Below, one piece after another: positions 1-5,850 of a DNA stretch of 13,748 nucleotides (positions are counted from its first letter, which is position 1; every line of letters starts with the position of its first letter). The notes below the pieces were generated by a model. The model did no database searches and was not told where the DNA came from. It worked only from the letters and a program-made list of their open reading frames with translations. This stretch comes from Planctomycetaceae bacterium (GTDB lineage: Bacteria > Planctomycetota > Planctomycetia > Pirellulales > Thermoguttaceae): NCBI GenBank assembly GCA_015062085.1, contig SUVI01000115.1, positions 1 to 13,748 on the forward strand, read 5' to 3'. A program made the position numbers and the translations under genes.

Positions 1-582
1 AGTGCGGATCACGCGATCAGCCGGCTGAAGGATTTCCGAGGCAGAGTCCCGGCGAACATCAAGATCTCGTATGATGAGTGGAACCTCTGGTATGCCTGGT
101 ACCGCAAGGAAGGTATCGTCGAGGGGCTTTATGCCGCCAAGATGCTCAACGGGCTGATGCGCAACTGGGAAGAGTGCGGTCTGGAGTATGTCTGCTATTT
201 CCAGGCGGTGAACGAACAGGCGATCAACGTTGGGCCGTTCGAAAGTCATCTCACGTCGATCGGCGAGGCGATGCGTCTCTGGAAAGGCCACGTGGACGGC
301 ATGCCGGTGAACGTTCCTGAACTTGCCGACGGATTCGTAACGGACGCGGAAGACGGTTCCCGCTACACGACGCTCTACAATTTCTCGACGACGGAAAGCA
401 GAACATTCCGCATTCCAACGGGAGGGCGCGGCAAGGTCGTCACCGCGGAGGCACTGATCCCCAACGGTCTCGAGACCGGCTGCCGTTACTCACGGGAAAA
501 GTGTGAGGTCAAGTTCGACGGAGATTTCTGCGAGATCACCCTCGGTCCAGCCTCCCAGGCGGGCGTCCGCCTCGCACAGTGA
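1..582 (+). CDS. GH51-like alpha-L-arabinofuranosidase, C-terminal part (5' end outside window)
   Basis: Frame 1 is open from the window edge to TGA at 580-582, giving 193 residues of a longer protein. GH51 enzymes release terminal alpha-L-arabinofuranosyl residues from arabinan or arabinoxylan with retention. The best evidence is the segment ISYDEWNLWYAWY at residues 22-34, which matches the nucleophile motif of the family (a Glu in D-E-W-N). That would make E26 (codon 76-78) the nucleophile. The following stretch rich in YAAKMLN and YVCYFQAVN fits the last strands of the catalytic barrel. Residues 100-193 look like the C-terminal beta-sandwich, ending in a strand-rich EITLGPASQAGVRLAQ. The first acid/base motif and any signal peptide lie outside the window. 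The gene converges on the PcRGLX/YetA-like gene, so a pectin-related role is likely. Another clan GH-A arabinofuranosidase-like enzyme remains possible. Confidence 0.68.
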   Translation, partial: SADHAISRLKDFRGRVPANIKISYDEWNLWYAWYRKEGIVEGLYAAKMLNGLMRNWEECGLEYVCYFQAVNEQAINVGPFESHLTSIGEAMRLWKGHVDGMPVNVPELADGFVTDAEDGSRYTTLYNFSTTESRTFRIPTGGRGKVVTAEALIPNGLETGCRYSREKCEVKFDGDFCEITLGPASQAGVRLAQ

Positions 583-624
583 CGTGAGACTCATGTCCAG
601 AAAAATGCGTTAGAAAATGTTTGA

Positions 625-687
625 GGACCTTCCAAGAACTCCGATCTCTCTTGATCTTCTCACAGGAAAACAGTTTTTGGAAGGTCC
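625..687. repeat. Perfect 11-bp inverted repeat, 41-nt spacer
   Basis: GGACCTTCCAA at 625-635 is the exact reverse complement of TTGGAAGGTCC at 677-687. It lies 42 bp past the arabinofuranosidase stop codon and is followed on the plus strand by CCCTTTTGG. It could fold as a long-loop 3'-end hairpin for that transcript. The long loop and weak T-tract make a classical intrinsic terminator doubtful. Confidence 0.6.
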
Positions 688-726
688 CCTTTTGGAATGA
701 GTGCGGGAGCAAAAAGTATCAAAGTA

Positions 727-742
727 TCCAAAAGTTTTTGGA
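727..742. repeat. Near-perfect 16-bp palindrome in convergent gap
   Basis: TCCAAAAGTTTTTGGA pairs TCCAAAA with TTTTGGA around a central GT. Its right half repeats the AGTTTTTGGA that ends the upstream inverted repeat at 672-681. No function can be assigned. Confidence 0.5.
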
Positions 743-751
743 GGGAGAGTC

Positions 752-787
752 TGAGAGGGAGACGATTTTCAAAATGTTTCCCTCTCA
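752..787. repeat. Strong compact hairpin, about 17 base pairs
   Basis: TGAGAGGGA at 752-760 pairs perfectly with TCCCTCTCA at 779-787. The stem continues inward through GAC/GTT (one G-T pair) and ATTTT/AAAAT around a single C, with one unpaired G at 764. This is the best isolated hairpin in the gap and could protect or end transcripts from either side. Neither side has a proper T-run. Confidence 0.6.
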
Positions 788-814
788 CGCCCCTCGTCTC
801 TTCACGGGCAGCCA

Positions 815-837
815 GATCTCTCCCGAAGGGTGAGATC
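815..837. repeat. Short hairpin with GAA loop
   Basis: GATCTCTCCC at 815-824 faces GGGTGAGATC at 828-837 across a GAA loop, with one mismatch in ten pairs. It lies 112 bp beyond the stop codon of the minus-strand lyase-like gene, within reach of its transcript's 3' end. Confidence 0.5.
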
Positions 838-948
838 GCGCGTGGGACCTTTAGCCAAAAAACTTACGCTGGGGATCTGGACCGGTACGCACTTGCCGAA
901 TGAACCAAATTTCAATTTCGAAACACTCGAAACGTCCGGAGCGCAAGT

Positions 949-3900
949 CTAGATCCCGTCTTTCCTTTCCGCACGCTCCGTTTTCTCTTTCTCTTTCGCT
1001 TTTTTCTCGAGGTATTTGTCGAGATAGTAGAGCGTATGGGCCGTCTGTCGGTGTTTCTGTGAGAAATCCTTGCCGCAGGAGCGTCCGGTACTGGAGACGG
1101 CCTTCAGCGGCTCAGGAAGCGTGCGAAGAAGAAATTCGAGGTAGCGCGGATCGTCTGTGATCTCACCGGCTTTCGCGATCCCTTCCGTCACGAGGATCGA
1201 GTACCATCCGCTGTCTGCGAATTTCGGGCAGCCCGTTTTGTAGCGGAAGCCCATTTTCGCCTCATTCCACGACTCATCCAGAAGCCAGTTTGCGGCCCGG
1301 ACGATGATTTTTTGCGACGTTTCGCGACTCTCAGTGTCCGGGACGGATTCTGAGAAACGAACGAGTGAGTGGAGCAGTACGCCGACGGCAAACGCTTTCC
1401 CGCCGCGGTGCTCTTTTTTGTCCGGGCAGTCGCACTCCGTCTGGTCCTGTGGAAGGTCAAAGCAGCCGGTCTCCGGATTTTGTTTTGACTCAATGCACTC
1501 GAGATAGAGCCGAGCCGCGTTCATGAAAAATGGATTCCCGGTGAAACGGTATGAGTAGACCGCATTGTTCATCGACCACCCGGCCGAGCGTTCGATCCTG
1601 AAATCATACTTCGGCGTGTAGCGTTCCGCCTGACGCCATGCGCCGGAAAATGCAGCATCCCAAAGGTACCGATCCCCCGTCAGGCACGCGATATACCAGG
1701 TGCCGGGGTGGAACGTATGGCCGCCCGAATTGTCGGACTCCCACCCAAGCAGACTGTACTGGTAGACGCCCATGATGTCCTGAATGCGCGGATCTCCTTT
1801 CGCGAAAAAGCCGTTCACGTGTCCGAGACAGTGTGTGTAGCGGAGTTCCCGCTCTTCCGGTTTCCACGGGTAGGCCTTTCGGTCTACCGTCGTGTAGTGG
1901 CGTGCGGTTTCGATGCCGCGGGTGAGGATCGACGGATCAGCGGTCCGTGCGAAGAAAAGGGAGCAGACGTATGCGAGATCATACTCCTGGTTTCCCCAAT
2001 TGAATTTCCTCTCGCCAAACCAGTCTCCGAAGTTCATCCAGCCGTACTCACCGCGCTGCTGACGTCCTTTTTCCAGATTCACGAAACTCGTTCGAAATGC
2101 CTCCTCGTAGGAGTCCCATTTTCCTTCACGTACCGGATTCACGGGCGGAAAGACTCCTGAGGCGCAATAGTATTCCGCAGGAGCCGCAGCAAAAAGCGGG
2201 TTCTGGAGCCACTCGGACTTCACTTCGCGCACCTTCCCCGTTTTCGGATCCGGACGCACGATCCAGAAATCGTGACGCAGTTCCATTCCGCGCTTGAAGA
2301 GGTATGCGCCGTCTTTCAGCCAATAGTAGTGCATGAGGAGTCCGTCGAGCGTCTTTGCGCCGTCCGGAGCGTAGTTTTCCGGGAGTTCCGGCAGAATGTG
2401 GAAGCCGACTTTTCCGTCTCGGCACGTCATCCCCTTTGGCCAGCACTGCCAGGCGTCGCGCAGGAAAAACGCTCCATCGTCGGCGGAAATCATGCCGTCC
2501 CAGTGCTCGACTTCTTTCCGCACATCGGCCGATCCTTCCGTACTTGCCGTCCGCTCGCAGACCGCGTGCTTTTCCGTATCCTGGAGCCAGGAGATCCCGG
2601 AGACGCCCTTTCCTCCGGGGACGAAGACAGACGCGCTCTTCACCAGCGTCATCGGCTCCTCAAGTTCACGATTCGCCAGCGTCGAGCGGATGCGAATGAA
2701 GTCCTCGCCGAAAAACGTGAGTTCGTGCCCCGTGAGGAAATCTTTTTCACCTTCCTTCGGCTCAAATTCCCCCGAACTCTGCAGGACGGCAGCTTGTGCG
2801 CCCTGGGAAACGAGGGTGAATTCTCCGGCTCCAGTCTGCGTCTGCGTTCCGTCGGCAAAACGGACGCATGAGGAGAGCGAAGCGGCGAATTTTCGCATTT
2901 CCGCCTCAGTAACGGGGGAAGTTCCCGCAGAAGAACGGAATTCCGGCGAGGTTTCCAAGCGATACGTAACGGCGTTTTCCAATTTTGCGCGGGTCGACGC
3001 CCGGAATGTGCAGATGAGCCACTTCACGCTGCCGTCTTCCCATTTCGCAAACGTTTCAAACTGTGCGGGGACGGGAACTCCGGACTCATCCAGAATTCGG
3101 ACGTTTTCCGCGTTCGCGAGGATTCCCTTCGCAAACGGCACTCCGGAGCTCACCGGCCAGTCGGTTCTCGGATGGTCCGTCGGCTCCGCGACCGTCAGGA
3201 GGACCGACATTTTCTGCGTTTCTCCCGGTACGGGGACGGTTCCCGCTTCAAATTCGACCGTTTCAGCGATTCCCCATCCCTTCCGATTCAGCGGAACGGT
3301 GACGGACGCGCGGACTTTCTTTCCTTTTTCGAGACCGGAAATGACGACTCGGTGATTCCGCATTCCGGATTCCGTTTCGACCCATTTTTTTCCGTCGATC
3401 TCCACGACCGCAGGCATCGTCGGAGTGTTCGAGATCCACGAAAGCTGCGTCGAACCGTCGGGGAGCGTGAAGGTTTCCAGATGCGAGAGTTTCGGAATAT
3501 CGTCTTTCGACGCCGGAACGAACCGCACGTAGTCATAGTACGCCCAGCCGCGGCTTGCGGGACTCGCGTAGAGGTCATCGACCCAAAGCTCAAAAATCCC
3601 GTCATCGATCTGGAAAAATCCCAAGTCATTCTCTCCCCGGCCGGTCTTTTCCCAGTTCTTTCCGTCCAGTGAGATCGCAAGAGGCCGATTGGACGGACTG
3701 CTGAACACATGGTAGAATCCGTTCGGGATCCCCGTGATCTTCGTATGCAGCGGCGGAGCGCCTTCTTCCGGACTCTTTCGGTCTGCGTCCTGCGGAAGGA
3801 CCGGTGTCGTGACCGACGCGCCGTTGGAGCGCTTTCTCATGACATCTTCTTCTTTCGTCCAGATCTGCCATTGATCGCTCGACGCTTTATTCAGATTCCA

Positions 3901-4044
3901 GGCCTGGGGCGACGACCACTCTTCCACCTCGTAAACGAGCCCTTCAAGCTGATCGCGCAGACCTTCAGAATGCACAGCAGTTCCCGATACGAAAAATGCA
4001 AAGGCACAGCCAAGGACTGCAAATAGAAACTTAATCCTTTTCAT
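949..4044 (-). CDS. Secreted PcRGLX/YetA-like (exo-rhamnogalacturonan lyase family) protein
   Basis: A 1031-residue protein. Residues 1-25 form a signal peptide (MKRIK, then a hydrophobic run ending near AVHS), so it is exported. Residues 29-182 form a beta-rich domain with the phrase GFYHVFSSPSNRPL and may bind carbohydrate. Residues 183-272 look fibronectin-III-like. From about 275 the sequence fits the N-terminal RIFT-barrel domain of the PcRGLX/YetA family: PVSSGVPFAKG, then WEDGSVKW. A beta-sandwich-like middle follows. The last 400 residues resemble an alpha/alpha toroid, with GWMNFGDWFGER, NWGNQEYD and WGYxL-type aromatic patches. The tail (EKKAKEKEKTERAERK) is highly charged. Family members cleave rhamnogalacturonan I, but the catalytic residues are not certain from sequence alone, so lyase activity is inferred. 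The start at 4044 is backed by AGGAGAG at 4051-4057, six bases upstream. The neighbouring arabinofuranosidase supports a pectin role. Confidence 0.68.
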   Translation of the reverse strand: MKRIKFLFAVLGCAFAFFVSGTAVHSEGLRDQLEGLVYEVEEWSSPQAWNLNKASSDQWQIWTKEEDVMRKRSNGASVTTPVLPQDADRKSPEEGAPPLHTKITGIPNGFYHVFSSPSNRPLAISLDGKNWEKTGRGENDLGFFQIDDGIFELWVDDLYASPASRGWAYYDYVRFVPASKDDIPKLSHLETFTLPDGSTQLSWISNTPTMPAVVEIDGKKWVETESGMRNHRVVISGLEKGKKVRASVTVPLNRKGWGIAETVEFEAGTVPVPGETQKMSVLLTVAEPTDHPRTDWPVSSGVPFAKGILANAENVRILDESGVPVPAQFETFAKWEDGSVKWLICTFRASTRAKLENAVTYRLETSPEFRSSAGTSPVTEAEMRKFAASLSSCVRFADGTQTQTGAGEFTLVSQGAQAAVLQSSGEFEPKEGEKDFLTGHELTFFGEDFIRIRSTLANRELEEPMTLVKSASVFVPGGKGVSGISWLQDTEKHAVCERTASTEGSADVRKEVEHWDGMISADDGAFFLRDAWQCWPKGMTCRDGKVGFHILPELPENYAPDGAKTLDGLLMHYYWLKDGAYLFKRGMELRHDFWIVRPDPKTGKVREVKSEWLQNPLFAAAPAEYYCASGVFPPVNPVREGKWDSYEEAFRTSFVNLEKGRQQRGEYGWMNFGDWFGERKFNWGNQEYDLAYVCSLFFARTADPSILTRGIETARHYTTVDRKAYPWKPEERELRYTHCLGHVNGFFAKGDPRIQDIMGVYQYSLLGWESDNSGGHTFHPGTWYIACLTGDRYLWDAAFSGAWRQAERYTPKYDFRIERSAGWSMNNAVYSYRFTGNPFFMNAARLYLECIESKQNPETGCFDLPQDQTECDCPDKKEHRGGKAFAVGVLLHSLVRFSESVPDTESRETSQKIIVRAANWLLDESWNEAKMGFRYKTGCPKFADSGWYSILVTEGIAKAGEITDDPRYLEFLLRTLPEPLKAVSSTGRSCGKDFSQKHRQTAHTLYYLDKYLEKKAKEKEKTERAERKDGI

Positions 4045-4095
4045 AGGATCTCTCCTGATTTTGGCGGGTCAAAATAAAAAAACTCAGATTCCTTC

Positions 4096-4124
4096 AGGAT
4101 ACTCCGTTCCCTACCGAAAGTCAA
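4096..4124 (-). promoter_or_regulatory. Sigma70-type promoter of the PcRGLX/YetA-like gene
   Basis: Read on the minus strand, TTGACT (4119-4124) and TATCCT (4096-4101) are separated by exactly 17 bp. This puts the start of transcription near 4089 and gives a leader of about 45 nt before the ATG at 4044. It is the best-matching -35/-10 pair seen in the window. Confidence 0.7.
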
Positions 4125-4147
4125 GACCATGCGTAAGGATTTTCGTA

Positions 4148-4163
4148 AAATTTCTAGAAATTT
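4148..4163. promoter_or_regulatory. 16-bp perfect palindrome, candidate regulator binding site
   Basis: AAATTTCTAGAAATTT is perfectly self-complementary. Its centre lies about 66 bp upstream of the predicted transcription start of the lyase-like gene, just behind the -35 box. That is a typical place for a dimeric activator. A looser copy of the same half-sites (AATTTC, 3 bp, GAAATT) occurs at 7008-7022 in the divergent promoter region. The identity of any regulator is unknown. Confidence 0.45.
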
Positions 4164-4168
4164 CCCTA

Positions 4169-4272
4169 CCTTAAAAAGAGTGGTGCCAAACGAAGTGAGG
4201 CGGTGGGTTCGGAGTGCGGCGATACTGGCCGTCAGGCCTTTCGCCGAGAGGGAAGGCGGGGACTTTTTAAGG
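4169..4272. repeat. 104-bp element bounded by 10-bp perfect inverted repeats
   Basis: CCTTAAAAAG at 4169-4178 and CTTTTTAAGG at 4263-4272 are exact reverse complements. AT-rich ends enclose a GC-rich core that carries its own hairpin: GGCGA (4218-4222) pairs with TCGCC (4241-4245), and GGCC (4227-4230) with GGCC (4235-4238). No coding sequence lies inside. It could be a small non-autonomous mobile element or a structured RNA. No clear target-site duplication is visible. Confidence 0.4.
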
Positions 4273-4327
4273 GGGCCATTCTCTGAAACCAACACCAACT
4301 CCCGGCGAATGCGCGGATGCGTACTCT

Positions 4328-4370
4328 AAAAACGAAGCGGCAAAGGTCACTAAAGTGACTGTATTGCCGC
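4328..4370 (-). terminator. Intrinsic terminator of the LRR_5-FGE gene
   Basis: On the minus strand, GCGGCAA and TTGCCGC (4364-4370 and 4337-4343) form the outer stem. GTCAC and GTGAC (4355-4359 and 4346-4350) form the inner stem around a four-base loop. The hairpin is followed by TTCGTTTTTAG, with the T-run at 4328-4332. It lies about 200 bp past the stop of the FGE-like gene, so the GC-rich block between them should be in the transcript. Confidence 0.65.
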
Positions 4371-4430
4371 ACTCCAGATCAAAACATCCTTTGCAATGAA
4401 AGTAAAAATTCGATTTTTGTGTAAAATTTT

Positions 4431-4447
4431 CCGGGGCGCTGCCCCGG
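4431..4447. repeat. GC-rich hairpin A
   Basis: CCGGGGC (4431-4437) and GCCCCGG (4441-4447) form a perfect 7-bp stem around GCT. It is the far end of the GC-rich block behind the LRR_5-FGE gene and is flanked on the plus-strand left side by AAAATTTT. It is probably part of a dispersed GC-rich repeat, which only a genome search could show. Confidence 0.6.
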
Positions 4448-4476
4448 CCCCCGAAGGCATTCTGCTGGACTTGTTT

Positions 4477-4491
4477 GGCGGCGAAGCCGCC
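4477..4491. repeat. GC-rich hairpin B
   Basis: GGCGGC (4477-4482) and GCCGCC (4486-4491) form a perfect 6-bp stem around GAA (TTC on the minus strand). It sits between hairpin A and the large stem at 4504-4559. Confidence 0.6.
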
Positions 4492-4503
4492 TCGCTGCGC
4501 GCT

Positions 4504-4559
4504 GTACGGCGTCGGCAGCGCGGGCGGCTCCGCCTCGCCCTCGCGCTGCTGACGCCTAC
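4504..4559. repeat. Large GC-rich stem or cruciform 11 bp past the LRR_5-FGE stop codon
   Basis: Positions 4508-4522 pair with 4542-4556 over 15 bp, with one G-T pair. The stem is extended by GTA (4504-4506) with TAC (4557-4559), leaving C4507 bulged. Inside, GGCGG and CCGCC (4523-4527, 4530-4534) make a second stem. The stop codon of the gene is at 4570-4572. A cruciform-prone structure just past the variable end of a lectin-fold gene is what diversity-generating retroelement targets often carry. Confidence 0.6.
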
Positions 4560-4569
4560 CGCGCTACGC

Positions 4570-5790
4570 TTACTTGCCTGGAGCTGGACTGGCCAAAACT
4601 GGGCGGAAGCCAAGGCCGTCGTACCGAGAGTCCGGCGTAACCCCGCTCCGGCGCGCGGAGCGACAGTACTGGGCGTCGTTGCGCCAGCCGCCCCCGCGGT
4701 AGACCCGGCACGAGCCGCTAGAAGGGCCTGTCGGGTCGCTCGTTGGCGACTCGGTGTAGTAATCGTAATCATACCAGTCCTGGCACCACTCCTCCACATT
4801 ACCGTGCATGTCGTAAAGACCCCATGCATTCGGCTTCTTTTGGCCTACTGGATGAGTTCCACCTCCGCTGTTGTCCCAGTACCAGCCCATCTCACCAAGA
4901 TCCCCAGCATACGCGCCCGTCGTACCTGCACGACACGCATACTCCCACTGCGCCTCCGTTGGAAGACTCACAGTCAACCCAAGTTTCTCCGACAGCTTTT
5001 CGCAAAAAGATCGGCACTCCTCCCAGCTCACAAAGTACATCGGATAATCCGAACCTTCGCCTCTCAACGGCCAAGACGTATCCACCTTGTCGCGCTGCTG
5101 ACGGATACTCGTGCCCATTACACTCTGCCACATCGCCTGCGTCACTTCCGTCTCAAGCATCCAGAAACCACGCGTCAGCGTCACGCTGTGCTGCGTTTCG
5201 TCATCGTCCCGGTCCGGCTCGCTGAAAGGACTCCCCATCATGAACGTCCCCGGCGGACACCAGCGGAAGGCGTACTCAATACCTTCGGCGGTCCAGATCT
5301 TGCGGGCGCCTGCCTTGAGGACGGGAGCGGGTTCCGGTTCGTCAAACGTTTGAATATCCCTGAATTTATGACCGTTTGCCGCGGCGTAACGTTCCGTCGA
5401 CGAGCCGGGGATGCCGTAGAGCGTCAGGTCTGGATCACATCTCAAAAACACGTTCGCGTCAAATTCCACATCTGAGGCCGGGATCGTGACCCACTTCAAA
5501 CCCTTGCAGCCGTTAAATGCCCTCTCTTCCAGATGACGAAGGCTCAATGGAAAACGAAGACAGCGCAAACCAAGACAGTCATTAAACGCGTAACTGCCGA
5601 TGTGCTCCAGCCCCTCAGAAAACGTCACCCTCTCCAGCCAGTCGCACGCCAAATACCGGATCCAAGTCACCGGCTTCCCATGGATCTCCGCCGGAAACGT
5701 CACACACGGATCTTTCCCAACATATCGCTCGATCTCGATACTGTCCTCATGCTCCCTGCAGCGAAAATCACCGTCAAAAAATACTGTCAT
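4570..5790 (-). CDS. LRR_5-FGE (SUMF1-like) fusion protein; candidate DGR variable protein
   Basis: 406 residues, no signal peptide or membrane segment, so probably cytoplasmic. Residues 8-145 hold BspA-type leucine-rich repeats (LEHIGSYAFNDCLGLRCL, then LEERAFNGCKGLKWVTIP), closed by LTLYGIPGSSTERYAAANG. Residues 172-398 form an FGE/SUMF1 domain with GTFMMGSP, TEVTQAMWQSVMG, SLPTEAQWEYACRAGT, GLYDMHGNVEEWCQDWY and GLGFR. The first active-site cysteine of true formylglycine-generating enzymes is absent (R370-N371 in its place) and only C376 remains. The protein is therefore more likely a C-type-lectin-fold binding protein than a sulfatase-maturing enzyme. The ATG at 5790 is chosen over one at 5832 because AAGGGG lies at 5795-5800, four bases before it. 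The DUF1559 gene upstream ends 60 bp away, so the two may be co-transcribed. The target of binding is unknown. Confidence 0.82.
   Translation of the reverse strand: MTVFFDGDFRCREHEDSIEIERYVGKDPCVTFPAEIHGKPVTWIRYLACDWLERVTFSEGLEHIGSYAFNDCLGLRCLRFPLSLRHLEERAFNGCKGLKWVTIPASDVEFDANVFLRCDPDLTLYGIPGSSTERYAAANGHKFRDIQTFDEPEPAPVLKAGARKIWTAEGIEYAFRWCPPGTFMMGSPFSEPDRDDDETQHSVTLTRGFWMLETEVTQAMWQSVMGTSIRQQRDKVDTSWPLRGEGSDYPMYFVSWEECRSFCEKLSEKLGLTVSLPTEAQWEYACRAGTTGAYAGDLGEMGWYWDNSGGGTHPVGQKKPNAWGLYDMHGNVEEWCQDWYDYDYYTESPTSDPTGPSSGSCRVYRGGGWRNDAQYCRSARRSGVTPDSRYDGLGFRPVLASPAPGK
4603..4686 (-). other. Candidate hypervariable region (VR-like) at the C-terminus of the LRR_5-FGE gene
   Basis: These bases encode residues W369 to R396. 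At the loop positions that diversity-generating retroelements vary in FGE-type lectin folds, the codons are CGC370, AAC371, GAC372, TAC375, CGC380, AGC382, GTT384, TCT388, TAC390, GAC391 and GGC392. All eleven end in C or T, as expected if each came from an Asn codon (AAC or AAT) whose adenines had been replaced. The framework codons between them encode conserved residues (A, Q, C, R, S, P, D, L, G, F). GGG383 and ACG385 do not fit. No template repeat or reverse transcriptase is in the window. Confidence 0.4.
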
Positions 5791-5850
5791 GATGCCCCTT
5801 TCTGAATTAGATAGATCAAAACATTCGTTCAATTACCGGCGGTCCGTTTA

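Larger units (their letters stand above)
583..948. other. Convergent intergenic region, rich in inverted repeats, no supported gene
   Basis: This 366-bp gap separates the stop codons of two convergent genes. Short ORFs occur on the plus strand, but none has a good ribosome binding site or a recognisable protein. The region holds at least four separate inverted repeats (625-687, 727-742, 752-787, 815-837). A direct repeat AGTTTTTGGA occurs at 672-681 and 733-742. It probably serves transcription termination or mRNA 3'-end protection from both sides, but no hairpin is followed by a clean T-run, so I do not call a specific terminator. Confidence 0.6.

Noticed and set aside
621..903. Two short plus-strand ORFs in the convergent gap
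   Set aside because: They have no ribosome binding site and no recognisable protein, and the hairpins run through them.
2396..3355. 319-codon plus-strand frame inside the lyase-like gene
   Set aside because: It is an antisense shadow of a gene with a signal peptide, promoter, ribosome binding site and family motifs.
4004..4044. Possible lipobox (VLGC) in the signal peptide of the lyase-like protein
   Set aside because: The cysteine is at residue 13, inside the hydrophobic core and too early for a lipoprotein cleavage site; ordinary signal peptidase I cleavage near residue 26 fits better.
4396..5475. 359-codon plus-strand reading frame across the FGE-like gene and the GC-rich block
   Set aside because: It is antisense to a protein with clear domains. 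The peptide is low-complexity Ala/Arg/Leu, and the frame is kept open by the GC-rich hairpins.
5791..5850. Possible separate promoter for the LRR_5-FGE gene (TTGAAC, 17 bp, TAATTC on the minus strand)
   Set aside because: The -10 hexamer matches at too few positions; read-through from the DUF1559 gene is at least as likely.
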